Source of the DNA: UKL13-2 sp038206765
GTDB lineage: Bacteria > Pseudomonadota > Gammaproteobacteria > Burkholderiales > Usitatibacteraceae
Direction of reading: 5' to 3'
DNA length: 64,000 nucleotides
Assembly (NCBI GenBank): GCA_038206765.1
Contig: JBBRAM010000021.1
Coordinates: 5,763 to 69,762 of the forward strand
Shown piece after piece: positions 33,745 through 42,014 of this stretch (its first letter is position 1; the number at the start of each line of letters is the position of its first letter). The notes beneath the pieces were generated by a model. The model searched no databases. It had not been told where the DNA came from and was given only the letters and a program-made list of their open reading frames with translations. Position numbers and translations under genes: made by a program.

Positions 33745-34335
33745 ATGAATTCAAATCAACATTCACTCGGTTCAGCGGCCCCCAAACGGGCGAAGAGCGG
33801 GCAGTGGTCATTGAAGCCGCAAGATCTTGTTGTGGCGTTAAAACTCGTTGTCCAGCACGGACGGCATGTCACATATGCTGAGCTTGGCAAGCAGCTTCGC
33901 TTATCGCAGTTTGAAGCGCACGCGGCAGTGAAACGGCTGGTCGCCGCGCGGCTGGTTACTGAAATTGATGGTGAGGTACAGCCGATATTAGCGTCGCTCA
34001 AAAATTTCATTTGCTACGGTGCGCCTTATGCGTTCCCGCCGGTTCGCGGTGAGATGACGATTGGTTTCCCCACCGCCTACGGCGTCAGCCCTTTGAAAGA
34101 TAAAGTCTTATTCGCAGATGTGAACCCGCCTGTTTGGCCTAGTGCTGAAGGAACTGTACGTGGGATGACGTTGCTGCCGTTATATGAACGCGCGCCGTTG
34201 GCGGCAAAAGAAGATGAAGATTTGTACGAGTTGCTCGCGCTGTTCGATGCGCTGCGTATTGGACAAAAACGTGAACAAGAACTGGCGATGCGTGAAATTG
34301 CAGAGCGGTTTGAGTTCTTTGCGGCTGCAACTTAA
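33745..34335 (+). CDS. winged-helix DNA-binding protein, probable antitoxin/regulator
   Basis: 196 residues. The N-terminal ~80 residues form a winged helix-turn-helix (LKPQDLVVALKLVV, HVTYAELGKQLRLSQFEAHAAVKRLVAARLV). The rest has conserved-looking segments YGAPYAFPPVRGEMTIGFPTAYG, NPPVWPSAEGTVRGMTLLPLY and DLYELLALFDALRIGQKRE, typical of a widespread regulator that is found directly before a nucleotidyltransferase gene. The stop lies six bases before the next ATG, so they are one operon. Two operator-like repeats precede it. Role as antitoxin and autorepressor is inferred from context; it is not an AbiEi of the standard sequence type. Confidence 0.75.
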   Translation: MNSNQHSLGSAAPKRAKSGQWSLKPQDLVVALKLVVQHGRHVTYAELGKQLRLSQFEAHAAVKRLVAARLVTEIDGEVQPILASLKNFICYGAPYAFPPVRGEMTIGFPTAYGVSPLKDKVLFADVNPPVWPSAEGTVRGMTLLPLYERAPLAAKEDEDLYELLALFDALRIGQKREQELAMREIAERFEFFAAAT

Positions 34336-34341
34336 TCCAAT

Positions 34342-35055
34342 ATGAACAATCCCATCACGACCGATGAACAAAATTTGGCGATGCTCATGACCGTAGCAGC
34401 GACCTTGGGCGGGCTTCGCGAGTCGCTGGTGTTCGTTGGCGGCTGCGCAACAGGGCTGCTCGTCACCAATGTACGCGCGCAACCGATTCGCATGACCGAC
34501 GACGTTGATTTGGTTGCGCATGTTGTCTCACGGCAGGAATATCACGAACTGGAGCAAAAGTTTGAAGCGCTAGGATTCAGACACGATATGCGCGCGGATG
34601 CGCCGATTTGCCGTTGGATTTGTCGGGACATCACCGTCGATCTGATGCCGACGGAGCGGGGTATCCTAGGGTTTCATAACATTTGGTATCCGCTTACCGT
34701 TGAAACGGCGCTGACCGTATTGTTGCCTAACAATATGCACATAAAATTGATTGCTGCGCCGGTATTTTTAGCAACTAAGCTGGAAGCGTTTTACGGACGG
34801 GGCAACAACGATTTTATGGCCAGCCACGACCTCGAAGACATTATTACCGTGATCGATGGGCGGGAATCACTATTGGACGAGATTGTCGCTTCACCTGTTG
34901 AGCTACGCAATTATCTTTCGGCCCAATTGTCACAACTTCTTCAGACTCGCGATTTTGTCGATGCCTTGCCCAGTCAGCTTCCCGCAGACCGGGGTAGCCA
35001 AGCGAGGCTACCCGGTTTGAAAAATAAACTTAAAACAATCGCGGGCTTGATCTGA
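34342..35055 (+). CDS. nucleotidyltransferase, AbiEii/MNT-like, candidate toxin
   Basis: 237 residues. DNA polymerase beta-type nucleotidyltransferase fold: FVGGCATGL (Gly33-Gly34) and DDVDLV (Asp54, Asp56) give the catalytic G-G...D-x-D, with a third acidic residue Asp100 in ITVDLMP. HDLEDIITVIDGR is a later conserved segment. In related toxin families (AbiEii, MenT) such enzymes transfer nucleotides to tRNA or proteins. All catalytic residues are present, so it is probably active. It follows the winged-helix gene by six bases. The downstream 80 bases have no terminator. Toxin function is inference. Confidence 0.75.
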   Translation: MNNPITTDEQNLAMLMTVAATLGGLRESLVFVGGCATGLLVTNVRAQPIRMTDDVDLVAHVVSRQEYHELEQKFEALGFRHDMRADAPICRWICRDITVDLMPTERGILGFHNIWYPLTVETALTVLLPNNMHIKLIAAPVFLATKLEAFYGRGNNDFMASHDLEDIITVIDGRESLLDEIVASPVELRNYLSAQLSQLLQTRDFVDALPSQLPADRGSQARLPGLKNKLKTIAGLI

Positions 35056-35135
35056 TTTGTGCCGTCGCCTTTATCCCCTTTAACAAGGCAAGTGGCAGAG
35101 CAAACAACGAACAATGCTGAATCGCAAAAGGCAAA

Positions 35136-35456
35136 TTACGACTTAACATCGACATCCGGAATCACGGCCTTCACGCCGTGCATTTTTTGAACGGCCGTGG
35201 CAATTTCAACTAGTTGCGGGCCATCTTTGACAGAGCCGGTCAGCGTAACTTCGCCGCCCTTGACAGCAACTTTGACATCCTTGGCGTGCATCTTGGCCAA
35301 TTCAGCGCGGACGGCATTGGCAAGGATGACATCTGGGTTCGGGGCAACGGCCATTTTGACTTCCGGCACTGGGCCAATTTGGGTAACTTTCATGTCGGCA
35401 CAGGCGGACAAGGATGCAGCGATGGCAAGGGCTAGTGTAAGGGCGCGAGCGTTCAT
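35136..35456 (-). CDS. BON-domain lipoprotein
   Basis: 106 residues. Lipoprotein signal peptide with lipobox LSAC (Cys19), then a short linker and one BON domain (~45-105; AVRAELAKMHAKDVKVAVKGGEVTLTGSV, then AVQKMHGVKAVIPDVDV). BON domains bind phospholipid and help stabilise the envelope; single-BON lipoproteins are often stress-induced. Convergent with the nucleotidyltransferase gene. Transcribed alone from the gap at 35457-36017. Confidence 0.85.
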   Translation of the reverse strand: MNARALTLALAIAASLSACADMKVTQIGPVPEVKMAVAPNPDVILANAVRAELAKMHAKDVKVAVKGGEVTLTGSVKDGPQLVEIATAVQKMHGVKAVIPDVDVKS

Positions 35457-36017
35457 GGGCGTTCTTTCGTGATGGATGTTGATTGGAGATCGACTGTAAA
35501 TTCAAAACAACGATGATTGTCGCGATTGAAGTTTGCAGATTTATGACAGGTGCCTTTATTCCGGGATACATCCATTCGCGGAAACGCTGATTGCGTCGAA
35601 ATGTTTATTCCACCAGATTCAATTGTTACGACCAAAAGAAGTCTCGGCGGCGACGCATACCAACTGCGCAGCAAGCAATGCAACAAGTCACGTTACCGGC
35701 AACGTAGCGGGAATGCGGCGCCAACATGCCCTGAAAACGCAGCGATTTTGACAACCCAGCCCATCACAGGCATTCTACGGTTGCGCATTTAACTTGGTGC
35801 GCTTGTTGACTTTCATGGGGGCGGTAAGCGAAAAACGACGCGGGCAAATGATCGCGATGCCTAAAATATAAAAACGGTCTATCGGTATGCGGGCATGCGG
35901 GGCGCTGGCTTTAGCAAATTGTGGCAACGCCTTGATACCCGCAACACCTCAACACCATGCCTCAACACCATGCCTCGACACCATGCGTTGATACCATTGG
36001 GTAACAGGGAGAGCAAG
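35457..36017. other. intergenic region between divergent genes
   Basis: 560 bases between the BON lipoprotein (minus) and the amine oxidase (plus). It has a 13-bp tandem repeat (35948-35986) close to the oxidase start; otherwise short overlapping frames without credible products. No clear promoter was identified. Confidence 0.5.
35948..35986. repeat. 13-bp tandem repeat upstream of the amine oxidase
   Basis: Three copies of CTCRACACCATGC (35948-35960, 35961-35973, 35974-35986) and a degenerate fourth, ending about 30 bases before the oxidase ATG, so probably in its leader. Confidence 0.9.
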
Positions 36018-37673
36018 ATGAAAGTTGGATTCGATCCGTCGCTTTGTTCAGTTTCTGCCGTACATTCGTTGACTGCATCAACCCCCATCATCACCCGCCG
36101 CGCATTCATCACGCGGATCGCCCAGACTGGCGGCGCGGCAGCGGCGTGGGCGGCACTGGACGCGCTCGGTGCCACGCCGTTGGCCATCGGCGCCGATCAC
36201 CAATATCCGGGCCCGCCCGCCTTGCCCGCAGGCATCGGACGCGGTAAAAAAGTCACGATCATCGGCGCGGGTATGGCAGGCTTAGTGAGTGCTTACGAGT
36301 TGGGCAAGGCAGGTTTTAGCTGCACGATTTTGGAAGCCCGTTCGCGCCCTGGTGGACGCAATTGGACCATTCGTGGCGGCGATAAAATCGTGCAAACCGA
36401 TGGCTCTCAACAGGCGCTTTGGCCAACGGCGCCGCATCTTTATTTCAATGCCGGACCCGCGCGGATTCCGCATCATCACCATGCTGTTTTGGATTATTGC
36501 AAGCAGTTTAATGTCCTGCTTGAAATCATGATGAACGACAACCGAGCCGCGCTGTTTCAGGACGATGCCGCGTTTGGCGGCAAGCCTGTTCAAGCCAAGC
36601 AGGTGATTAACGATATGCGCGGCAATTTGAGTGAATTGCTCGCAAAGGCGATGTCGGGCGGTGGACTTGATGGCGCCTTTAGCAAAGAGGATCGCGAGCG
36701 TTTGTCGGGAACGATCAGCGCATTCGGCGATTTAAAGGCCGACGGAAAATACGCCGGCAGTGATCGTGCGGGCTTTATTACGCCTCCCGGTGCGGCACTC
36801 GCGGTCGGCAAACATCGCGAGCCGCTGTCGTTGAGCGAACTACTAAAATCGGATTTTTGGCAATTCAAAGCGTCATTCGGCGAGGGTCCTGAGCAGTCAT
36901 CCACGATGTTGCAGCCAATCGGTGGCATGGACCAAATTCCGCGTGCTTTTGCCAAACGCCTGGCAAAAGTGATTCGCTACGATTGTGTGGTCGATGAAAT
37001 TCGCAAAACGGTCAACGGCGGCAAGGACGGCGCGAAGGTTGTATTCCGCCAAAGTGGCCGTGCCGCCACAATGATCGAGAGTGATTTTGTGATCTGCACC
37101 ATGCCTTTACCGGTGTTGGCAAAAGTGTCGAATGATTTAGCGCCGGAATATAAAAAAGCGATTGCCGAATGTGCCTATTCCAAGCCAGCGAAAATTGCGT
37201 TTTACACGCCGCGCCGGTTTTGGGAAGAAGACAACGCCATCTACGGCGGCATGTCGTGGACGACACGCGAGATCACGCAAATACTGTATCCGTCGCATGG
37301 CATTCGCAGCCGCGATGGCGTGCTGGTCGGCTCGTACACCTTTGGCCTTGCCCCCGGCGACGATATGTCGCAGTTCAGCGTCCAAGATCGGATTGCCAAG
37401 GCGATTGCCTCCGGTGAACGCATTCACCCGGGCTACGCGACGATGGTCAAAAACGGCGTGAGCATCGCTTGGCCGAATGTACCGCACAACCTGGGCGGCT
37501 GGGCCAGCTGGACGGACGATCAGCGCGCCACCTCGTATCGCACGCTGCTTGCGCCCGATGGCGCTATCTATCTGGCAGGTGAACACTTGTCGTATGTGAC
37601 CGGCTGGCAAGAGGGCGCGATTCTTTCTGCGCATCGCGCCGTTGAGATGATCGGCAAGCGCGTCCAAGCCTAA
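36018..37673 (+). CDS. Tat-exported flavin-dependent amine/L-amino-acid oxidase
   Basis: 551 residues. Oxidatively deaminates an amine or L-amino acid through FAD, giving an imine and H2O2. A long Tat signal peptide has Arg27-Arg28 in ITRRAFITRIAQTGGAAAAW. The FAD Rossmann motif is VTIIGAGMAGLVSAYEL with EARSRPGGR downstream; the C-terminal FAD-contact region is YLAGEHLSYVTGWQEGAILSA. This layout is that of bacterial L-amino-acid oxidase-like monoamine oxidases. The ATG at 36018 has GGGAGAG upstream. The next gene (33 bases on) encodes an exported RidA, whose substrate class is exactly the imine product, so the two probably work together outside the cytoplasm. Confidence 0.88.
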   Translation: MKVGFDPSLCSVSAVHSLTASTPIITRRAFITRIAQTGGAAAAWAALDALGATPLAIGADHQYPGPPALPAGIGRGKKVTIIGAGMAGLVSAYELGKAGFSCTILEARSRPGGRNWTIRGGDKIVQTDGSQQALWPTAPHLYFNAGPARIPHHHHAVLDYCKQFNVLLEIMMNDNRAALFQDDAAFGGKPVQAKQVINDMRGNLSELLAKAMSGGGLDGAFSKEDRERLSGTISAFGDLKADGKYAGSDRAGFITPPGAALAVGKHREPLSLSELLKSDFWQFKASFGEGPEQSSTMLQPIGGMDQIPRAFAKRLAKVIRYDCVVDEIRKTVNGGKDGAKVVFRQSGRAATMIESDFVICTMPLPVLAKVSNDLAPEYKKAIAECAYSKPAKIAFYTPRRFWEEDNAIYGGMSWTTREITQILYPSHGIRSRDGVLVGSYTFGLAPGDDMSQFSVQDRIAKAIASGERIHPGYATMVKNGVSIAWPNVPHNLGGWASWTDDQRATSYRTLLAPDGAIYLAGEHLSYVTGWQEGAILSAHRAVEMIGKRVQA

Positions 37674-37706
37674 TTTTTAGACGACTAACAACAAAAAGGA
37701 ATGCAC

Positions 37707-38207
37707 ATGAACAATACCCAACGTTTTATTTCTGCGCTGGCGGTTGCTGTCTTGGCCGGATTATCGATCAACGCGAACGCACAAACCGCTGTCAAACGAT
37801 TCGGCTCCGAAAAAAGCATTATCGCCAGCGCCATTTGGGCGGGCGATACGCTCTATGTTTCCGGCCAACTGCCCGCGGCAACGGTGCCGACTGATCCCGC
37901 CAAAGGTACCAAAGCCATCATCGAAGGTGACACCAAAGCGCAGACCGTCAACACACTCAATGTCATCCAAACCATCCTAAAAGAGCATGGCTTGGGCATG
38001 GGCGATATCGTACAAATGCGGGTCTATTTGGTGCCCGATATGACCACCGGCAAGCTCGATTTTGCCGGCATGAACGAAGCCTATAAGCAATTTTTCGGTA
38101 CCAAAGAGCAGCCGAACAAACCCGTCCGCGCAACGATTCAAGCAGGGGCGCTGGTGGTGCCAAATGCGCTGGTAGAAATCGAAGTGGTGGCGATCAAATC
38201 AAAATAG
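37707..38207 (+). CDS. exported RidA family protein (enamine/imine deaminase)
   Basis: 166 residues. Signal peptide ~1-26 (ending ANA-Q), then a RidA/YjgF domain: SIIASAIWAGDTLYVSGQLP, an inserted PTDPAKG loop, VQMRVYLVPDM with the Arg that binds the substrate carboxylate, and VVPNALVEIEVVAI with the Glu near the C-terminus. RidA proteins hydrolyse reactive 2-imino acids to keto acids and ammonia; most are cytoplasmic, so an exported one is notable. The second of two ATGs (37707) is chosen because AAGGA lies six bases upstream; the first (37701) is too close. Cotranscribed with the amine oxidase. Confidence 0.85.
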   Translation: MNNTQRFISALAVAVLAGLSINANAQTAVKRFGSEKSIIASAIWAGDTLYVSGQLPAATVPTDPAKGTKAIIEGDTKAQTVNTLNVIQTILKEHGLGMGDIVQMRVYLVPDMTTGKLDFAGMNEAYKQFFGTKEQPNKPVRATIQAGALVVPNALVEIEVVAIKSK

Positions 38208-38458
38208 CGTTGGTGCTAAATAGATGCTGAAAACACCGAAGAATCGTTAGGTCACTTGCTTGGTTGGCAAACGCTGCTTTGGTAAACGCTAGGCTGGGCG
38301 GGCATCTTGAGGCGTTTCCGCTGGCGGTTTCCTGCCGATAGGAGGTCTCGTTCTTGGAAAAAATCACAACGCTTGTGAAATAACAAACATCAATCGTTGT
38401 CGTTAATTGCGCCAAAAAGGGTTTAAATATCCCTATCGAAACCGATGAGGAATGACAT

Positions 38459-38839
38459 TTGAACATCTTTACTGAATTCAAACTTTCAACCGGAAAAAAC
38501 TGTGCGTTGATACGGATCCGCAATGATTGGATTCCGAACTATTATCTGCTTGCCTTCCCCAAAGTACAGGGCGAACCATCGCCAAGTGAAGTGACGGAAA
38601 TGCTGAACATGGGGATCAAGCGCGGTCAGCAGCTTGCCTTTGATGCCGTAGGTGATCGCGAGGCATTTACGATTTTATATTCAGGCTACAGCGCCCGCCG
38701 CGAAAAGGGCTGGCATGTGCATATTGTGTTACTCGGCAACCGTTGGAAAAAGGCGTGGCTGTATCTCATGTTAGCCGGCAAAAATGTGTTGCAGGCATTG
38801 AGTTTGCGGAAGGACGACGCACCAAGGCTGGAAAATTAG
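38459..38839 (+). CDS. uncharacterised protein with HIT-like HVHI motif
   Basis: 126 residues, no function known. The start is TTG at 38459, with GAGGA eight bases upstream. The order NYYLLAFPKVQGEPSPSEVT, then a helix EMLNMGIKRGQQLAFDAVG, then SARREKGWHVHIVLLGNRW is reminiscent of the histidine-triad (HIT) fold, where a helix is followed by an H-x-H-x strand; only two of the usual histidines are present. A C-terminal hydrophobic helix (AWLYLMLAGKNVLQAL) follows. One base separates its stop from the HD-phosphohydrolase gene, so they are an operon. Confidence 0.65.
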   Translation: MNIFTEFKLSTGKNCALIRIRNDWIPNYYLLAFPKVQGEPSPSEVTEMLNMGIKRGQQLAFDAVGDREAFTILYSGYSARREKGWHVHIVLLGNRWKKAWLYLMLAGKNVLQALSLRKDDAPRLEN

Positions 38840-38840
38840 T

Positions 38841-39488
38841 ATGGAGATCATCTCGCGTTTTATGGCGCCACGGTGCTGGGAGCAAATGGTAGCGGCGCTT
38901 GGTTTGCAGAATTCAGCGACAACGGACATCGCTTATCGGGACGTCACCGCTGCCTATGCAGAGCCGCAGCGTTTTTATCACACCGCCGTTCATATCGAAG
39001 ATTGTTTGGCGAAATTGAATGCGTCTAAATCGTTGGCTGAATATCTTGCTGAAGTTAAATTCGCACTGTGGTTTCATGATGCCGTTTACAAGCCCTATGC
39101 CGCTGGAAACGAGGCCAGTAGCGCGGCTTGGGCACGCACGATTTTGCTCGATGCTGGAGCAAGTGGCGGACAAATAGAACGTATTGATGATTTGATAATG
39201 GCTACGCAACATGCGGTTGCAGCATCCACGCAGGATGCAAGGCTTCTTGTCGATATTGACCTGTCTATTCTCGGCGCGAATGTTACCGACTACGAAGTGT
39301 TTGAGAAAAACGTCCGCAAAGAATACCGTTGGGTGCCGTATTTCCTCTATCGAAAAAAACGCGCTGAGATCTTGCAATCATTTTTGGATCGCACAACTAT
39401 TTACAATAATGATTTTTTTATCGATCGATATGAATCGCGGGCGCGGATGAATCTGCAAACGGCGGTCAAAAAATTAAGTTCGCATTGA
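38841..39488 (+). CDS. predicted HD-superfamily metal-dependent phosphohydrolase
   Basis: 215 residues, COG4339-type protein. Metal-binding motifs are YHTAVHIED (His47, His51) and WFHDAVY (His79-Asp80), with IDDLIMATQHA and DIDLSILGANVTDYEVF later; these are the family landmarks. Substrate unknown; HD proteins cleave phosphomonoesters or phosphodiesters of nucleotides and other metabolites. It starts one base after the stop of the 126-residue protein, so the two are coupled. The gene ends before an 11-bp stem-loop shared with the convergent neighbour. Confidence 0.85.
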   Translation: MEIISRFMAPRCWEQMVAALGLQNSATTDIAYRDVTAAYAEPQRFYHTAVHIEDCLAKLNASKSLAEYLAEVKFALWFHDAVYKPYAAGNEASSAAWARTILLDAGASGGQIERIDDLIMATQHAVAASTQDARLLVDIDLSILGANVTDYEVFEKNVRKEYRWVPYFLYRKKRAEILQSFLDRTTIYNNDFFIDRYESRARMNLQTAVKKLSSH

Positions 39489-39549
39489 TTGGCAACCTAC
39501 TGCGCCGCTACCGTTGCTTCCGGCGACCAACGCACCCGTTTGTGAAGTT

Positions 39550-39581
39550 GGCAGAGGGATATGTTTGAAAATCCCTCTGCC
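39550..39581. terminator. long perfect stem-loop between convergent genes
   Basis: Stem GGCAGAGGGAT/ATCCCTCTGCC (11 bp, perfect) with a 10-base loop. It sits between the stop codons of two convergent genes, a usual terminator place, but neither side has a T-tract. Confidence 0.5.
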
Positions 39582-39611
39582 GAATCGCAAATGACTGCGT
39601 GATTGACTTTG

Positions 39612-40220
39612 TTACTTTGTTACTTCGTTCGTCTTCTTTTCATGAATGCGCTTGCTTTGGCGATTCTCTGATTTTTGCACGCTAGCTTGTTCCGCTGCGC
39701 CAACATGCCCGTCACGACCGGCGGCCGCTTCTTTGGCATTCACTTTTGCCTGGCCGGCTTCGAGCTTGCTCACTTCTTTGTTGGTCAACGTTCCCGATTT
39801 CACGCCCTGCCCAATACGCTTTTCCTGATTCACGTTGCGTTGCACCTCAGCTTGCATGCGTTTCGATGAAGCGGAATTCGGGTTGCCTTTTTGCGCATCG
39901 TGCTTTTCTTTGTAAATAGCGGCGCTCTCTGCGTTTTGTGCTTTTTCAATACGAGCCTTTTCACCAGCGCCCAGTTTTCCATCTTTGAGCGCATTTTTTT
40001 CCATGCGATTGATTTTGGCTTCACCGGCTTCTAAACGTGCTGCCTCTTTGGTATTGAGTTCGCCTGATTTCAAACCCTGCTCAATACGTTTTTGCTGGTT
40101 CACATCGCGCTGCACTTCGGTTGCGGTATTTTGCGCAAATGCGCTGCCGGCTAAGGTGAGCAAAACGGCGGCAGACATCGCTGCAACTGACTGGTTAATG
40201 ATGTTCATGCGGTTTTTCAT
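39612..40220 (-). CDS. secreted charged-repeat protein
   Basis: 202 residues. Signal peptide (~1-30, ending SAFA-Q), then two homologous ~75-80-residue repeats, each with an EVQR-(D/N)VNQ-KRI start, GELNTKEAARLEAG-type helix, and a DGKLGAGEKARI/RDGHVGAAEQASV segment that resembles a single EF-hand-like loop. The rest is very rich in Lys, Glu, Asn and Gln. Similar small periplasmic proteins occur in Burkholderiales without a known role. The ATG at 40220 has GGAGAG upstream and begins the signal peptide; upstream in-frame codons are unlikely. Possible calcium binding is inference. Confidence 0.75.
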   Translation of the reverse strand: MKNRMNIINQSVAAMSAAVLLTLAGSAFAQNTATEVQRDVNQQKRIEQGLKSGELNTKEAARLEAGEAKINRMEKNALKDGKLGAGEKARIEKAQNAESAAIYKEKHDAQKGNPNSASSKRMQAEVQRNVNQEKRIGQGVKSGTLTNKEVSKLEAGQAKVNAKEAAAGRDGHVGAAEQASVQKSENRQSKRIHEKKTNEVTK

Positions 40221-40400
40221 GTTCTCTCCAAAAGACGCTGACGGTATTGTCATGCTCAACTAACGGCGCAAGGTAAATTCAGTTTACCCAGGGGCCGAGG
40301 CGAGTTGTAACAAGAGTTATCCGTTGCCTTTTTGTGGCATCGCCAATTGGTATTGAGATTTGAAATGGCGCAGCAACACGTTGGCGTTGGGCGACAAACA

Positions 40401-41171
40401 CTAAGCCGAAAGCCCGCCATCCACCACCAGATGATGTCCGACCACATATGAGGCATCTTCCGAGCACAGCCATAAAATCGGCGCGGCAACTTCATCAGCG
40501 CGGCCGACGCGATGCAGGGGGATTTGCGCTTCCATCGCCGCATAGTGTTCGGCGATTTCCGCTTCTGTTTTACCGAAGAGGCGACGCTGACGGCGCGGTG
40601 TTTCAATCGCGCCGGGGCACACACTGTTGATACGAATGCCCAGCGCCGCATATTCCTTTGCCGCCGCGGCGGTGAGGCCGTTCACGCCGTGTTTGGTGGC
40701 GGAATACATCGCCGCATTCGGGCTGGCTAAAAAACCGTTGACAGATGACACATTCACAATGCATCCGCCCCCCGTTTTGAGCATCGCCTCGATTTCGTAT
40801 TTCATGCAGCACCAAACACCACGCAAATCGGTGTTGATGCTGTGGTCAACCGCGTCAATTGGAATATCGGCCGTGGGCACCAACGGGAAACTGGCCGCTG
40901 CGTTGTTGACCGCAAAATCGATCCGACCGAAAACCGCAATGCATGTTGCCACCATTGCCGCTACCTCATCGGGTTTGCTCATGTCTGCTGAATGGAAATG
41001 GGCATCGGCACTGATCGCTTTTAGGGAAGCTAATGCGCCCGCACCTTTGTCGGCGCTGCGCCCGACGATGAAGACTTTTGCGTTGGCGTGCGCAAAACGG
41101 ATTGCGGTGGCTAAGCCAATGCCTTCAGTGCCGCCGGTGATGAGGGCTACTTTGTTCAGGAAATTGTGCAT
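40401..41171 (-). CDS. short-chain dehydrogenase/reductase
   Basis: 256 residues, classical SDR. NAD(P)-binding TGGTEGIG (12-19), NNAA near 89-92, catalytic Ser142/143, Tyr156 and Lys160 in YSATK. The cofactor loop after strand 2 has GRSADKG, so NADP+ use is possible. C-terminal segment ILWLCSEDASYVVGHHLVVDGG is standard. Substrate unknown. Its stop is followed by about 140 bases without a gene before the secreted repeat protein. Upstream is a HAD phosphatase, 19 bases away on the same strand, so an operon reaching back to recJ is likely. Confidence 0.9.
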   Translation of the reverse strand: MHNFLNKVALITGGTEGIGLATAIRFAHANAKVFIVGRSADKGAGALASLKAISADAHFHSADMSKPDEVAAMVATCIAVFGRIDFAVNNAAASFPLVPTADIPIDAVDHSINTDLRGVWCCMKYEIEAMLKTGGGCIVNVSSVNGFLASPNAAMYSATKHGVNGLTAAAAKEYAALGIRINSVCPGAIETPRRQRRLFGKTEAEIAEHYAAMEAQIPLHRVGRADEVAAPILWLCSEDASYVVGHHLVVDGGLSA

Positions 41172-41190
41172 GGTGGCTTTCGCCTCATTT

Positions 41191-41793
41191 TTAATTTGGC
41201 AGTATGCTCAGTTCAACAAGCTTGTCAAGAACATCAGCAGGGCTTCGTGCAATATAAGCTTCAATGCCCGCCTTTCGTGCGCCGATGCAATTGATCTCAT
41301 TGTCGTCGAAAAAAATCGCCTCTTCGGCACTGATGCCAACTACGTTAAGCGCATGAAGGAAGTATTCGAGGTCGGGCTTTAGCTTACCAATTTTATGGGA
41401 AGCAATAATGTGGTTGAAGTGGGCAGGCACGCCGGTAGCCTCAATCTGCGGCCAATGCGCGGCGCAGGTGTTGGTTAGTAACGCCATCGTGGCGTGCGAA
41501 TGAATGTCATCCAGGAGTTGGTGTGTTTCGGAAAATGGGCCAACGATCCAGCGATGAAAGCTCGATATAAACTCATCGGCACAAATAGAAAGCTCGTATT
41601 CATCGACGAGCGAGGCGGCAAAAACTTGAACCGAAATTTGCCCGCGCTCATGTGCGCGTACGGCTGGCGACGCGAGCCAGCGTGCCCAAATCTGTTCGCG
41701 CGAAAAACTGCTGCCGAGCAATTTCAGCATTTCACGCTCGCCAGCGATTTCAATTAACACACCGCCTAAATCCAAGAGGATTGCTTTTTTCAT
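41191..41793 (-). CDS. HAD-superfamily hydrolase (YihX-like)
   Basis: 200 residues. Motif I is LLDLGGVL, with Gly in place of the second Asp as is usual in the YihX/haloacid-dehalogenase-like subgroup; motif II Thr in ALLTNTCAAHW; motif III Lys in KIGKLKPD; motif IV FFDDNEINCIGARKAG. YihX itself dephosphorylates alpha-glucose-1-phosphate, but the substrate here is not certain. Overlaps the DUF3820 gene by four bases. Confidence 0.88.
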   Translation of the reverse strand: MKKAILLDLGGVLIEIAGEREMLKLLGSSFSREQIWARWLASPAVRAHERGQISVQVFAASLVDEYELSICADEFISSFHRWIVGPFSETHQLLDDIHSHATMALLTNTCAAHWPQIEATGVPAHFNHIIASHKIGKLKPDLEYFLHALNVVGISAEEAIFFDDNEINCIGARKAGIEAYIARSPADVLDKLVELSILPN

Positions 41794-42014
41794 CGGTTCC
41801 GCAACGGCTCCAACAGTCCCGACAAACCATTGTGGTCAATTTCCCGCATTAGCGCGAGTAGCCTGCCAAGCTCCCCTTCTGGAAACCCTTTACGAGCGAA
41901 CCAGTGTAAATAATTGCCGGGTAAATCACACAACAATCGGCCTTGGTATTTTCCAAACGGGATTTTTACGGTCACTAATCTTTGTAAATCTTCGGGTTCC
42001 ATTTTGCAAATCAC
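41790..42014 (-). CDS. DUF3820 family protein
   Basis: 74 residues. Signature VKIPFGKYQGRLLCDLPGNYLHWFARKGFPEGELGRLL is the whole of the DUF3820 domain, a small family in proteobacteria annotated loosely as a quorum-sensing-regulated factor; biochemical role unknown. The GTG at 42014 overlaps the recJ stop (GTGA); an ATG at 42002 is an alternative. Part of the leftward recJ-DUF3820-HAD-SDR gene string. Confidence 0.85.
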   Translation of the reverse strand: MICKMEPEDLQRLVTVKIPFGKYQGRLLCDLPGNYLHWFARKGFPEGELGRLLALMREIDHNGLSGLLEPLRNR

